Shown here in pieces: positions 1 through 9,163 of a DNA stretch of 64,000 nt. The stretch is from the NCBI RefSeq assembly GCF_038630985.1, contig NZ_CP152049.1, positions 7,121,501 through 7,185,500 of the forward strand, read 5' to 3'. How positions within the stretch are numbered: the first letter of the stretch is position 1; the number at the start of each line of letters is the position of its first letter. The notes below the pieces were generated by a model. The model was not told the DNA's origin. It ran no database searches and saw only the letters and a list, made by a program, of their open reading frames with translations. The stretch comes from Paenibacillus sp. FSL H8-0548. GTDB taxonomy: Bacteria > Bacillota > Bacilli > Paenibacillales > Paenibacillaceae. The position numbers were made by a program, and so were the translations under genes.

Positions 1-129
1 CTCCAGCCAACCGCCCGTGCCCTTCGGACCATACCCGCCAAACCAGCCGAACAGCTTCTGTGCTCCATGCCCTACGAACAACAAACCTACAACTAGACGA
101 ACGATCAACAATCCCAATGAAATACTCAT
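1..129 (-). CDS. DoxX-family membrane protein (N-terminal part)
   Basis: The first 43 residues of a DoxX-family integral membrane protein are visible; the rest lies beyond the window edge. The sequence starts with a hydrophobic helix and then has the family signature [12 protein letters not shown]. The ATG at 129 follows GAGGAAT at good spacing. DoxX-like proteins such as B. subtilis MhqP and CatD go with quinone or thiol stress genes. The gene lies downstream of a MarR gene on the same strand and has a candidate operator of its own at 162-177, so control by that regulator is likely. Family call is firm; the MhqP-like role is inferred from context. Confidence 0.85.
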   Translation of the reverse strand, partial: MSISLGLLIVRLVVGLLFVGHGAQKLFGWFGGYGPKGTGGWLE

Positions 130-161
130 TATAATTCCTCCATTTTATTATAATTTAAAGA

Positions 162-177
162 ATCTCTAATTTAAGAT
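162..177. promoter_or_regulatory. Candidate MarR operator before doxX
   Basis: ATCT and AGAT half-sites are separated by 8 bases (12 of 16 positions palindromic). The geometry matches the stronger sites at 774-789 and 60593-60608. Inferred site for the adjacent MhqR-like MarR protein. Confidence 0.4.
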
Positions 178-271
178 ATAAGACAAAGATACAAGGGCTC
201 ACACAGCATTCAAGTGTCGAAGCCCGTTTCCCTATATGAACAAAGCAGCTGTTCTCCCTATTTATGCCCAG

Positions 272-730
272 CTACTTGTAATGCTCCTGTGCAAACTTGC
301 CTAGCTTCTTAAGCAGCTTGCTCGCTAACTGCTGCTCTTCTGGCGAAAGTCCGTTCACCGCCTGCTCAATCGTTGCTTGATGCCCAGGAAACGCTTCCTC
401 TACGAATTGCTTGCCCTGCTCAGTCAGCTCGGCGTAGATGAGACGTCTATCCTCCGTTGAAGCGCGGCGACGCACCATTTGCTTCTTCTCCAGCTTATCT
501 ACAACATAAGTAATGTTGCCGCTGCTCATCAGCACCTTCTCGCCAATTTGCTGCAAAGGCTGTGGTCCTTTATGGTACAACAACTCAAGAACCCCAAATT
601 CTGAACGGTTTAAGCCATTATTGCGAATATCACGATCCGCGTGCGCATTTACCCACTGGGTCGCTCTAGACAGCGCAATGAAAAGATCTAATGAATCATT
701 TTGCTTTTGTGTTTGATTTTCGTTAGTCAT
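272..730 (-). CDS. MarR-family regulator, MhqR-like
   Basis: A 152-residue winged-helix regulator. Residues 40-110 carry the MarR core: ELLYHKG, then a recognition region around SSGNITYVVDKLEKK, then the wing with EDRR. It has no cysteine, as expected for MhqR rather than the thiol-sensing YodB or OhrR types. The ATG at 730 is preferred because AAGGGAG lies 8 bases upstream; a GTG at 739 overlaps that ribosome binding site. It is upstream of doxX on the same strand. A near-perfect palindrome at 771-792 in its promoter suggests autorepression. The MhqR assignment rests on remembered resemblance, the DoxX neighbour and the shared operator at the dioxygenase gene near 60.6 kb. Confidence 0.85.
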   Translation of the reverse strand: MTNENQTQKQNDSLDLFIALSRATQWVNAHADRDIRNNGLNRSEFGVLELLYHKGPQPLQQIGEKVLMSSGNITYVVDKLEKKQMVRRRASTEDRRLIYAELTEQGKQFVEEAFPGHQATIEQAVNGLSPEEQQLASKLLKKLGKFAQEHYK

Positions 731-770
731 GATTATCACTCCCTTCTGCGCTGCATTTATCTTGAATTAT

Positions 771-792
771 ATTATCTTAAGTTAAAGATAAT
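771..792. promoter_or_regulatory. Palindromic operator upstream of marR
   Basis: Perfect 8-bp arms ATTATCTT and AAGATAAT flank AAGTTA, about 40 bases before the marR start. The ATCT-N8-AGAT core (774-789) recurs at 60593-60608 before the dioxygenase gene. Probable autoregulatory MarR site. Confidence 0.6.
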
Positions 793-899
793 ATAATTTC
801 GAGCTGCTGTCAACCTTATTTAATAAATTAGGCAGCTGCTAACGAATAGCGTTTGCAAATAGGCTTCATCTCATCCACAATCAACGTAAAGGAGGCGAG

Positions 900-1898
900 A
901 TGATGCTGCATATTGTTAATGGAGATTCTGTCGCAGATACGCTCAGAGAGACTGGGATTCAAGGGGATATTCTCGTTTGGCGAGAAATCTATACAGAGGG
1001 GCCTGTCTTCTTGCAGCCCGAGCTGCCCGAGAATCGAAAGGCTAGAGGAGATTTCTTGGAACAAGCTTTAGGTATACCGCTGAAGGAATGGTGCAGCTCA
1101 TCGGAGGCACAAGAGAAGCAGCTCGCTGATTTTCATTTGCATGAAGATATTGTCCTTTGGTTCGAGCATGACCTATTCGACCAAACCATGCTTAGCTATT
1201 TGCTTCACTGGTTCTCGCAGCACTTAGAAGACAAGACGAGACTGCATTTGCTAAGCATCAATGAATATCCGGGCATTCCATTATTCCATGGTCTCGGCCA
1301 GCTTTCCGCAGCGCAGCTTTCTACTCTGGTCGGCACCTGGCAAGAAATAAGCACTGAACAGCTTCTACTCGGCCACAAAGCTTGGGAAGCTTATACATCC
1401 TCCACTCCTGAAGCTATCGTCAGTCTGCTTGAAGAGGACACCTCAGCGCTCCCTTTTCTTCATGATGCTCTGCGCATCCACTTAGCTCGGTTTCCTTCTG
1501 TACATAATGGCCTTGGCATTATCGAACAAACAACGCTGGAACTGCTCACCAAAGGAATAGACACTCCCCTCCAGCTATTTCAGCAGACAAGCGATAAGCA
1601 TCACATGCTTGGCATGGGTGATATCCAGTATTGGCTCTGCTTGCGCCGTCTCTCCCTAGGCTCTCATCCGCTGCTTAGCATTGAAGGTGACGGCAAGTTT
1701 CCGGGACTACATGATTCACCTGAACACTTTCTGCAATCCAAAGTAAAGCTAACCGAGCTTGGTACTACGGTCGTGAAGGGGCATAAGAATTGGATCAGCT
1801 TGAACGGTATTTACCAATGGTATGGCGGTGTTTTGCTCAAGGGAGATCAACCCTCATGGCGCTGGAATCCCGAGCATTCGGCCCTCATACGCCAATAG
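900..1898 (+). CDS. DUF1835 domain-containing protein
   Basis: A 332-residue soluble protein of the DUF1835 group. The N-terminal third has the hallmark HIVNGDS followed by ILVWREIYTEGP and a later WFEHDLFDQ segment; the C-terminal part (about 150-330) resembles the region usually found with DUF1835. Biochemical function is unknown. The start at 900 follows AAAGGAGG closely; the ATG at 903 is equally possible. It is transcribed divergently from marR. No operon partner follows on its strand. Family call is good; no role can be stated. Confidence 0.8.
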   Translation: MMLHIVNGDSVADTLRETGIQGDILVWREIYTEGPVFLQPELPENRKARGDFLEQALGIPLKEWCSSSEAQEKQLADFHLHEDIVLWFEHDLFDQTMLSYLLHWFSQHLEDKTRLHLLSINEYPGIPLFHGLGQLSAAQLSTLVGTWQEISTEQLLLGHKAWEAYTSSTPEAIVSLLEEDTSALPFLHDALRIHLARFPSVHNGLGIIEQTTLELLTKGIDTPLQLFQQTSDKHHMLGMGDIQYWLCLRRLSLGSHPLLSIEGDGKFPGLHDSPEHFLQSKVKLTELGTTVVKGHKNWISLNGIYQWYGGVLLKGDQPSWRWNPEHSALIRQ

Positions 1899-1974
1899 CA
1901 ACGCCTTACGCTTGAGCAAATAAAAACCCAGACTGCACTTAATACAACAGAAACCTGACATGGGAGCTGTTTCA

Positions 1975-2120
1975 GACGGCTACAATGTAGTATTGCAGTA
2001 GAATTAGCTTCAGACCAACGAATATCGCTCTATAATTGGAAATCCGTTGCACAAACTGCAGCGTACGAGTCGAGTCGGGCAAGTAACGTCGATTACGTTG
2101 TACAAAGTGCAGCGTAGCCT
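1975..2120. repeat. Dispersed short repeat family, locus A
   Basis: This is most of the gene-free stretch 1899-2291. It holds one forward copy (from 1980, CTACAATGTA) and two reverse copies (2043-2066 and 2094-2117) of a roughly 24-bp motif. In reverse orientation it reads TCCGTTGTACAAAGTGCAG followed by CGTAG. Related copies lie at 8745-8932 and 46067-46252. No coding potential was seen. Confidence 0.55.
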
Positions 2121-2241
2121 CATCCTATAGCGCTATTTCATAAATAACCCCCTCGGGCGAGCACACCCATCCCAAGAATTGAATGTTTCAGATCATACTC
2201 ACCCATTTTATTTCCACATTAGCGTGAAACAACACAGAAGA

Positions 2242-2279
2242 GCTGTCATCAAAGATCCATATAGATCTTTGATGACAGC
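2242..2279 (-). terminator. Hairpin terminator after MBL hydrolase gene
   Basis: A perfect 16-bp stem with arms GCTGTCATCAAAGATC and its complement and a 6-base loop sits 13 bases past the stop at 2292. The T tract on the minus strand is weak. Confidence 0.6.
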
Positions 2280-2291
2280 CCTTTATTCACT

Positions 2292-3389
2292 TTACCGCCA
2301 CCAAGAAAAGGACGGATACGCAGCTGCTTGGATATAAACGGTCTCGCCTATTTTGGGAGTGGAAATCAACGCCGCATGCTGCTTTGCTGCGCGGACAGCA
2401 CGCTCTACCGGGTCCGTCCAATCATGCAGCGCAAGCGTAAACGCACCCCAGTGGATGGGAATTAACACCTTCCCGCGGACATCCAAATGCGCTTGCACCG
2501 TTTCTTCAGGCATCATATGAATAGCAGCCCAACGATCATCGTATTGCCCGCATTCCATTAATGTAAGATCAAATGGTCCATACTTTTCGCCAATTTCTTT
2601 GAAATGCGGACCATAACCGCTGTCGCCGCTAAAAAAGATCTTGTTCTCGCGTCCCTGTATCACCCATGAGCACCATAACGTAGCATCCCGGTCCCCCAGA
2701 CTTCTGCCCGAGAAATGTCTTGCGGGCGTGCAGGCCAGCTGCAGCCCCTCATAGGAAAACTCCTCCCACCAATCATGCTCCTCAATAATCGCAGGGTTCA
2801 CACCCCATCTCACCAAATGGGAGGCCACGCCGAGTGGAACAATAAATCGCTTTACCTTGCTCTTCAGCTTCATAATCGAACCGTAATCCAGATGATCATA
2901 ATGATCATGCGATATGATTACCGCGTCGATTAACGGCAGCTGCTCGATCTCAAACGGCAGCTTATGGCTGAACCGCTTGCCCCCGATGAAAGGAAACGGC
3001 GACGGTGCCCGGCCGAACATCGGATCAAGCAGCAGCGTCTTATTATCGAGCTGAAGCATGGCTGCCGAATGCCCAAACCAAGTCACTGCTGGCTTCTGCC
3101 CCTCGCCAGCACTCCTGCCGCTAAACGGCTCAAAAACAACCGCCTTAGCCGGTCTCGCCTTCTTATTGCCTCTTACAAATTCCACAAGCAGCTTAATTTT
3201 TTCGCCTGTAGTACTATCCATCATTACTGTAGGAATAGCATTTCTAAATTTCTTGTCCTTGTATTGCCTCGACCGACTGAGATGCTGCCTTTGCTCCACC
3301 GACTGTTTAGCACCAAACGCAGGATAATAATGCAGAATCAAATAAACGGCAACAATCAAGATGACAATGATGCTAATAAATAGGAGCAT
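2292..3389 (-). CDS. Membrane-anchored MBL-fold metal-dependent hydrolase
   Basis: A 365-residue metallo-beta-lactamase-fold protein. An N-terminal hydrophobic helix (about residues 1-20) should anchor it in the membrane. The metal-binding motif HDHYDH follows AVIISHD around residue 160, and later ligands appear in PARHFSGR, FFSGDSGY and PIHWGAF. The arrangement resembles the UlaG/NAPE-PLD-like subgroup, so a phosphodiesterase or lactonase activity is possible but not shown. The ATG at 3389 has GAGAGG 8 bases upstream; the longer GTG start at 3407 overlaps this site. It is monocistronic, with terminators before and after. Confidence 0.85.
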   Translation of the reverse strand: MLLFISIIVILIVAVYLILHYYPAFGAKQSVEQRQHLSRSRQYKDKKFRNAIPTVMMDSTTGEKIKLLVEFVRGNKKARPAKAVVFEPFSGRSAGEGQKPAVTWFGHSAAMLQLDNKTLLLDPMFGRAPSPFPFIGGKRFSHKLPFEIEQLPLIDAVIISHDHYDHLDYGSIMKLKSKVKRFIVPLGVASHLVRWGVNPAIIEEHDWWEEFSYEGLQLACTPARHFSGRSLGDRDATLWCSWVIQGRENKIFFSGDSGYGPHFKEIGEKYGPFDLTLMECGQYDDRWAAIHMMPEETVQAHLDVRGKVLIPIHWGAFTLALHDWTDPVERAVRAAKQHAALISTPKIGETVYIQAAAYPSFSWWR

Positions 3390-3421
3390 TCCTCTAACCT
3401 CTCTCACTGTTACATTTTAAA

Positions 3422-3471
3422 TAAAAAAAGAACCGCTATTGAAGTATACGTTACACTTCAACAACGGTTCT
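3422..3471 (-). terminator. Intrinsic terminator after GlsB-type gene
   Basis: The stem AGAACCG/CGGTTCT is continued by TTGAAGT/ACTTCAA. On the minus strand it is followed by seven T residues. It lies just behind the stop at 3495. Confidence 0.9.
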
Positions 3472-3494
3472 ATTAAGTTTATATAAAAGTCAGC

Positions 3495-3746
3495 TTATCT
3501 TCGTCTTGCCCCGCGCATAATTGCACTCAATATAAGAACAACCACAATCGATCCAATAATGGCTGGAATAATAGCAAAGCCACCTAATGTTGGACCCCAG
3601 TCACCTAGAATGAGTGTACCAAGCCAAGCGCCGACGAAACCAGCTACAATGTTGCCGATAATCCCTCCTGGAATGTCACGCCCTGCGATCAAGCCGCCTA
3701 ACCAGCCAATTATTCCACCTACAATTAATGTCCATAATAGACCCAT
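3495..3746 (-). CDS. GlsB/YeaQ/YmgE-family small membrane protein
   Basis: An 83-residue protein made of three hydrophobic, glycine-rich helices with the family signatures GGIIGWLGGLIAGR and GNIVAGFVGAWLG, ending in a basic tail RGARRR. The family is linked to general stress responses but its molecular function is unsettled. The start at 3746 is chosen because AGAGGGG lies about 9 bases upstream and the protein then begins at the first conserved helix; a 22-residue longer reading has no ribosome binding site. It is a single-gene unit. Confidence 0.88.
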   Translation of the reverse strand: MGLLWTLIVGGIIGWLGGLIAGRDIPGGIIGNIVAGFVGAWLGTLILGDWGPTLGGFAIIPAIIGSIVVVLILSAIMRGARRR

Positions 3747-3879
3747 ATTGATCTTCCCCTCTCTGTATAACCATATAGCTAAGATTAACCACATATACCT
3801 CATTTGAAACAAATTGGTTAAAAGTAATATTTGGCAGGAGGAACTAGCGTCTTTAAACGGTCAATTCTTGGTGTTGAGG

Positions 3880-4941
3880 CTATTCAGCTGGCAGCGTTAC
3901 CTCAAAGGTTGAGCCTGCGAGCAGACGGCTTTTCACTTGAATATCGCCTTGATGCAGCTCTACAATTTTTTTCACTATGGACAGTCCAAGCCCGCTTCCG
4001 TCAGCAGTTCTTGTACGCTGCTTGTCTCCCATATAGAAGCGCTCAAAAATACGAAGCTGGTCCTCAGGCGAAATGCCAATACCCGTATCCGTTATGGTCA
4101 CAGCTATGTTATTCTCTACTTTGCGCAGTACGATTCTGATGCTGCCCAGAGCAGGCGTAAACTTAATCGCATTATGAATGAGATTTACCCAGACCTGGCT
4201 TAACATCTCCTCATTCGCCGCAATTTCCGTTTCCTCCAGCTCTAATTCAAGCTCAAGCTCCTTCTCCAGCCACTGGGGCTCACAAGCCAGTACGATACTC
4301 TCCAGCTGCGCATCAAGGCGGTAACGTCTCCGATCAAGCTGCTGCTGCTCCGATTCAAGCGTAGTCAGCTTTAGCAGATTGTCGCTTATTCTGGATAGCC
4401 GTGTCGTTTCCTTCTCAATAATGGACAAGTAATGCTTTTGCTCCTCTGCGCTTAAATCCTCGCGCTGCAGCGTGCTTGCGAAGCCGCGAATAGATGTTAA
4501 GGGAGATTGAATCTCATGCGATACATTCGAGATAAATTCCTGCCGCAGCAGCTCGACCTGCTTTAAATCATGGGCCATATCGTTAATGGATTGTATGAAA
4601 TCACCGATTTGACCACGATACTTCTTATCCTGATCCACCATTACATTGAAGTCGCCTTTGGCCATTCGCCTTAATGCATCCATCATCTCGTTCCAAACCG
4701 CTCTCTGCTTCGGCTGGACCAGCAAATTAACGACCGCAAAAATCAAAATTAATAGGAGAACACCGAGGCCCCAATTCACGAGCTGAAGCACATACTCCGG
4801 CAAATCCACCTCATGCTTTGAATAGAACCAGTAAGTCAGCCAATAAGCAAGTGAAAAAGCGCCGCCGCTAAACGTGAAAACCATCGCTGTTGCTCCTGCA
4901 ACCTTCAGCCCAATCAGCCATTTAGATGATTGATGCTTCAT
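3880..4941 (-). CDS. Two-component sensor histidine kinase
   Basis: A 353-residue HisKA-type kinase. Two membrane helices (about 12-36 and 52-74) enclose only a short external loop, so it probably senses within or at the membrane. A HAMP-like linker is followed by the H-box SHEIQSPLTSIRGF (His near 140), N-box LIHNAIKFTP, G1 ITDTGIGIS and G2 SGLGLSIVKK. Its start overlaps the response regulator stop by 4 bases (ATGA), showing translational coupling. As the last gene of an ABC transporter-regulator-kinase operon, it probably controls or monitors that transporter. The signal is unknown. Confidence 0.92.
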   Translation of the reverse strand: MKHQSSKWLIGLKVAGATAMVFTFSGGAFSLAYWLTYWFYSKHEVDLPEYVLQLVNWGLGVLLLILIFAVVNLLVQPKQRAVWNEMMDALRRMAKGDFNVMVDQDKKYRGQIGDFIQSINDMAHDLKQVELLRQEFISNVSHEIQSPLTSIRGFASTLQREDLSAEEQKHYLSIIEKETTRLSRISDNLLKLTTLESEQQQLDRRRYRLDAQLESIVLACEPQWLEKELELELELEETEIAANEEMLSQVWVNLIHNAIKFTPALGSIRIVLRKVENNIAVTITDTGIGISPEDQLRIFERFYMGDKQRTRTADGSGLGLSIVKKIVELHQGDIQVKSRLLAGSTFEVTLPAE

Positions 4942-5612
4942 TTCAAAGCCTCCAGTCGATAGCCGAGACCACGAATCGTACTAATCTTAATGGAAACCTG
5001 CCAGGTCACGAATCGTTCCCTTAATCGGTTAATATGCACATCGAGCGTTCTTTCATTACCGTCAAAATCATATCCCCAAATCGACTCGATCAGCTGATTT
5101 CGCGGAAGTGTTCGGCCTAGATGGCTAACCAGCATGAACAGCAGCTCAAACTCCTTCGGCGGGAGCGTAATATTTTCCGAATGCACCCTTATTTCATAAG
5201 CCTGACGATCCAGCATTAGCTCTGCTACAGCTACCTGCTGGGATACTGCTATGCGATAGCGCTTCATCAACGCCTTGACTCTGACGCTTAGCTCAGCCGG
5301 ATCAAATGGTTTGACCAAATAATCGTCCGTTCCCAGATTGAAGCCTTTTACCTTGTCCCCCATCTCTCCCTTGGCTGTCAGCATGAGCAGCGGAATATCG
5401 TACTGCTTCCGCAGCTCTCGGCATAGCTCCCAGCCGTCCATATTGGGCATCATGATGTCCAATATAACCATATCCGCCGGTAAATTCGCCATCTGTGCAA
5501 GCGCCGATTGTCCGTCTGGCGCCTCCTCCACATTCAGTCCCTCTTTCTGCAAAATGACACAAACAAGCTCCCGTATATGCGGATCATCGTCCACCACTAG
5601 TACATAGCCCAT
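4938..5612 (-). CDS. OmpR-family response regulator
   Basis: A 224-residue regulator. The receiver domain (1-120) has the acidic pocket VVDDD, the phosphoacceptor in VILDIMMP, and the conserved lysine in DYLVKPFDP. The C-terminal winged helix (about 130-222) has the OmpR/PhoB features LPPKEFELL and RTLDVHINRLRERF. It follows the ABC transporter gene by 21 bases and overlaps the kinase gene downstream, so the three are one transcription unit. Target genes are not evident beyond probable control of its own operon. Confidence 0.93.
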   Translation of the reverse strand: MGYVLVVDDDPHIRELVCVILQKEGLNVEEAPDGQSALAQMANLPADMVILDIMMPNMDGWELCRELRKQYDIPLLMLTAKGEMGDKVKGFNLGTDDYLVKPFDPAELSVRVKALMKRYRIAVSQQVAVAELMLDRQAYEIRVHSENITLPPKEFELLFMLVSHLGRTLPRNQLIESIWGYDFDGNERTLDVHINRLRERFVTWQVSIKISTIRGLGYRLEALK

Positions 5613-5633
5613 TTCTACACCCTCTTCTTCCGA

Positions 5634-7379
5634 TTAGGAGGCCGTTTGATTCAACCGAAGCTGACCATTGGCGAATTCACGATACATTGCGTGGCTGTCA
5701 TACAGCTGATCATGAGTTCCAACACCAGTTATGATCCCTTTTTCTAAAAATACGATCGAGTCCGCATCCACAACCGTCGATAAACGATGAGCGATCACGA
5801 CGGTCGTCCGTCCGATCATCAAGTTTTTCAGCGCGTCCTGTACTACTTCCTCTGACTTGCTATCCAGATTCGACGTGGCCTCGTCGAGCATGAGAATATG
5901 CGGGTCCCGAAGCAGCGCTCTTGCAATAGCAATCCGCTGACGCTGACCGCCTGAGAGCTTAATGCCGCGTTCTCCTACACTAGTTTCATAGCGATCGGGC
6001 AGTGCATCAATAAAGCCGTCTGCATAGGCCATCTTAGCAGCCTGCTCGATTTCCAAATCTGTGACTTCACGGGATAGCCCGTAGCACAGATTATCTCTTA
6101 TCGTCCCGGCTATAATCGGGCTCTCCTGTGACACATAGCCGATCTGGCTGCGCCATGAGCGCAGCGAGGAATTACGAATATCCGTTCCGCCTAGCCGAAT
6201 GGCGCCAGAGGTTGGATCATAGAAGCGCTCTAGCAGCGAGAAAAGCGTCGTCTTGCCGCTGCCGCTTGGGCCGACAAGCGCCGTTACCTTGCCCGCTGCT
6301 ATCGTTAAGCTCACATCCTTAAGAATCGGCTCTTCCGGCTTATAGGAGAAGGAAACATGGTCTACCTGCAGCGTCTGATTCATCTCCGTAACGGCTTTGC
6401 CGCTATCTTGATCTTCCTCTTCTGACTCTATAATACCAATAATACTATCGGTCGCTCCCATTGCTTTCTGAAACTGTGTGAAGAACTGTGAGATCTGTGT
6501 AATCGGCAGCATAATTTGAAACAGATACATAATGAAGGCGACCAATTCGCCTGCAGTCATTGCACCTGAAGATACTTGAACACCGCCGAACCCAATTAAG
6601 CATACGAGCAGCAGCAGCATAACAAAAGTAACGATAGGCGAAATAATTGCCTGCATACGCGCTTCCTTCAGGCCAAGTCCGAACAAATTTTGAATACCTG
6701 TACGTCCCTGCTCATATTCTACCGGCTCCGAGCCGGACGCCTTCACTAGACGAATTTCAGATACGACGCGATTGATGACAGACGTAAATTGAGCATTTTC
6801 CGCCTGTGTCGCCTTGGAGATGGTGTACATTTTGCGGCCAATCGGTACCATAATTAAAGCAGCGACTGGAAAAACAGTAAGCATAATGAGCGTCATCTGC
6901 CAATTCATATAGAATAGGATCGACAATGCGCCAACAATGGACAAAATCCCTGTAAAAAAGCCTGTTACATGCTCCGTAATGAGTCCTTTCAGCAGTGCGG
7001 TGTCGTTGGTAAGACGGCTAATCGTATCCCCTGAGGATTTATTGTCATAATAGGGAACCGGCAAGCGCAGCAGCTTGCTCCATAGACGCTCGCGAATGGA
7101 CGATACAATTTTATTGCCGCTGTAATGCAGCAGATAGACTGAAACACCGCCGGATACGACCTGCGCAATAAAAGCGACTCCCATGCCGATCATTTGAGCC
7201 GTGCTTAATGAGCCCAGTGAAAATCCGTTAACCATATTTTTTGTAAAAATAGGAATCGTCAATCCCACAAGTGTTGTAATGACACTTAGAATAACCGCTA
7301 TAGTAAGCATCACCTTTGGAGGATTTGTCTCCATAATGAGTCCTATAAACCGCTTAACATTACTCCGTTTGTCTTTCAT
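5634..7379 (-). CDS. ABC exporter half-transporter (MsbA/BmrA type)
   Basis: A 581-residue fusion of a six-helix permease (about 15-320) and an ATPase. The ATPase shows Walker A GPSGSGKTT, Q-loop YVSQES, signature LSGGQRQRIA, Walker B ILMLDEATSNLD and H-loop IAHRLST, so all catalytic elements are present. Such proteins work as homodimeric drug or lipid exporters. The ATG at 7379 is preached by AGAGGAG 8 bases upstream; a GTG at 7388 overlaps that site. It is the first gene of an operon with a response regulator and kinase, which suggests inducible export of a membrane-active compound. Substrate unknown. Confidence 0.93.
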   Translation of the reverse strand: MKDKRSNVKRFIGLIMETNPPKVMLTIAVILSVITTLVGLTIPIFTKNMVNGFSLGSLSTAQMIGMGVAFIAQVVSGGVSVYLLHYSGNKIVSSIRERLWSKLLRLPVPYYDNKSSGDTISRLTNDTALLKGLITEHVTGFFTGILSIVGALSILFYMNWQMTLIMLTVFPVAALIMVPIGRKMYTISKATQAENAQFTSVINRVVSEIRLVKASGSEPVEYEQGRTGIQNLFGLGLKEARMQAIISPIVTFVMLLLLVCLIGFGGVQVSSGAMTAGELVAFIMYLFQIMLPITQISQFFTQFQKAMGATDSIIGIIESEEEDQDSGKAVTEMNQTLQVDHVSFSYKPEEPILKDVSLTIAAGKVTALVGPSGSGKTTLFSLLERFYDPTSGAIRLGGTDIRNSSLRSWRSQIGYVSQESPIIAGTIRDNLCYGLSREVTDLEIEQAAKMAYADGFIDALPDRYETSVGERGIKLSGGQRQRIAIARALLRDPHILMLDEATSNLDSKSEEVVQDALKNLMIGRTTVVIAHRLSTVVDADSIVFLEKGIITGVGTHDQLYDSHAMYREFANGQLRLNQTAS

Positions 7380-7610
7380 ATATCTCACTCCTCTATCTCT
7401 CTTCTCTCCACCACGCTGTTTACTTTACACTCCCTGTTTAAACACAATATAAACAACACCATAATCACATATTAGGAAGCCGCAAGCAACTGATGCCTTT
7501 AGCCATCTCCAAAACAACCGCTTCTTGCGGGTGGGAAAATGAGGTAAAATTAAACTGCTGCGGCATCGTTTTGGAATCGTATCACCATCATTTTTGCAGG
7601 AGGCTTTATT

Positions 7611-8591
7611 ATGAACTCGGAGCATGTAGTAATTGGAATAGATGGCGGCGGGACCTACACCCGCGTTATGATATGTGATCTTTGGGGTCATGTGCTCTCC
7701 TTTGTTGAGAGAGGCTCGGCTTCTATTTATAAGGACGAGAAGGCCGCTCAAAATGTACAGGGTGCCATAGCCGAGGCTTTGCGCCAGGCTAACCGGACAA
7801 ATGAACAGGTAGTCGCGCTGGTTGCTGGCATAGCAGGCTACGATGCGCCGTCCGATCTCGAATGGATTACTCCGCTTACAGAGCTTCCTGGTCTGTCTTG
7901 TCCAAAATGGCATGTAAATGATGCCGTATCTGCCCACTCTGGCGCCTTGATGGGCAAGCCTGGAATCGTCGTTATTGCCGGTACCGGCTCCATTATTGTA
8001 GGTAGTACGGAAGATGGTCAATTCATACGCAATTATGATTTTCATCATTACGCAGTAAGCGCCGCTCGCTCTATCGCTTATGATGCGGTATATGAAATGC
8101 TGGCTGGAGGCTATGACGAAACCGATCGTCCTCTTCTCCTAAAGATGCTTGAGCACTTTGGGGTTCAAGCTATTGATCAGCTTGCGGAAGCTGCCAAAAA
8201 AGGTTTTGCCGAGGATCGGCGCGAGCGCGACAAACATTTTGGCGATTTTGCTCCTGTCATTACTGAGGCGGCTGAGCAAGGAAGCGTGCTTGCTATCCGC
8301 GTATGCAACCGTGCCATCGCTCAAATTAAGGTTGGCATCGAGCTTATTGCCGCTTCCTTCACAAGTGAAGAAGTAGCCGTTACCTTCATTGGCAGCGTAG
8401 CGAACAGCACTTATTTCCTACGAACGCTGAGCGATCGGCTCACCATCGGAAACAATAAGCGCTATTCCATTATGAAGCCGCAATTCGCACCCGTAATCGG
8501 TTCAGTTCTCTTGGCGTTAAAAAACGTGAATGTTTCCGTTGATAATGAAATGATAAGCAAGCTGCAGGAGTTTAAGCATCCTCAGCTCTAA
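7611..8591 (+). CDS. BadF/BadG-type ATPase, probable N-acetylglucosamine kinase
   Basis: A 326-residue ASKHA-fold protein. The phosphate-1 loop is VIGIDGGGTYTRVMICD (residues 6-22), the second phosphate loop is VIAGTGSIIVG near 123, and a third glycine-rich segment FIGSVANS is near 257. This pattern fits BadF/BadG/BcrA ATPases that act as sugar (often N-acetylglucosamine) kinases in Firmicutes, not the radical-enzyme activators. The ATG has AGGAGG 10 bases upstream. It is divergent from the ABC operon and has no sugar genes beside it, so the substrate is inferred from the family only. Confidence 0.85.
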   Translation: MNSEHVVIGIDGGGTYTRVMICDLWGHVLSFVERGSASIYKDEKAAQNVQGAIAEALRQANRTNEQVVALVAGIAGYDAPSDLEWITPLTELPGLSCPKWHVNDAVSAHSGALMGKPGIVVIAGTGSIIVGSTEDGQFIRNYDFHHYAVSAARSIAYDAVYEMLAGGYDETDRPLLLKMLEHFGVQAIDQLAEAAKKGFAEDRRERDKHFGDFAPVITEAAEQGSVLAIRVCNRAIAQIKVGIELIAASFTSEEVAVTFIGSVANSTYFLRTLSDRLTIGNNKRYSIMKPQFAPVIGSVLLALKNVNVSVDNEMISKLQEFKHPQL

Positions 8592-8699
8592 AATTAGCCT
8601 ATTGTGGATCGCTCGCTGTACGGCTTATTTGCCAGACTAACTTCTATTACATCTAGTTATCTCGCCAAGGAGCAGCTTAGCTGCGCTTCCAAAGGCCAT

Positions 8700-8725
8700 G
8701 TTTGTTGGTTGGTTGGTTGGTTGGT
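8700..8725. repeat. TTGG microsatellite
   Basis: Five consecutive TTGG-type units lie behind the BadF gene. It is a simple sequence repeat, prone to length variation, and overlaps no gene. Confidence 0.7.
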
Positions 8726-8739
8726 GCCAGCCCACCCGC

Positions 8740-8935
8740 CGCTCCTACACTGCACTTTTTACAATGAAACCGGCGTCTGAGCGGCTCCATTTAGCCTACA
8801 GTGTACTTCCTACAATAGAATCGGCCTCCGAGGGCATAAATTGACCAATAAAGCGCGAATCTACTGTATTTTGTACAACGTAGACCTGTGAATCGCGCTT
8901 TGCAACCTATTCCGTTGTACAAAGTACACTACTTT
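8740..8935. repeat. Dispersed short repeat family, locus B
   Basis: Three forward copies begin at 8745 (CTACACTGCACTTTTTACAA), 8796 (CTACAGTGTACTTCCTACAA) and 8861 (CTACTGTATTTTGTACAA), and one reverse copy lies at 8911-8932 (TCCGTTGTACAAAGTACACT). Copies are about 50-65 bp apart. They fill the middle of the gene-free stretch 8592-9163. The rest holds the TTGG tract and a terminator. Confidence 0.55.
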
Positions 8936-9090
8936 CCATCACCAAGCCGCAAATCGCTTCCCACCATCCTATCAAGCATCGCTGGCCTCTCTCCAATAAT
9001 GACTTTACTAATAAGTAGGTTTTTCTCCACAATGCTGCTAGGTGTATGTCGCTATCGGCCAAATACAGCAAGTGATCCATTGAGAATGGA

Positions 9091-9124
9091 AAATGACCGC
9101 CCTCATCAGAGGTAGCGGTCATTT
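9091..9124 (-). terminator. Terminator after methyltransferase gene
   Basis: Perfect 10-bp arms AAATGACCGC and GCGGTCATTT enclose a 14-base loop. A short T tract follows on the minus strand, 40 bases past the stop at 9164. Confidence 0.75.
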
Positions 9125-9163
9125 CTTAATTTCATATGGAGCAGTATGCTTTGGCTTTCTAGT

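Noticed and set aside
7425..8048. 207-codon open frame on the minus strand
   Set aside because: It overlaps the N-terminal half of the BadF-type kinase gene antisense, has no ribosome binding site and reads as low-complexity, cysteine- and arginine-rich sequence unlike a real protein.
8907..9122. 71-codon minus-strand frame before the methyltransferase terminator
   Set aside because: It spans the repeat copy and the terminator stem and lacks a ribosome binding site.
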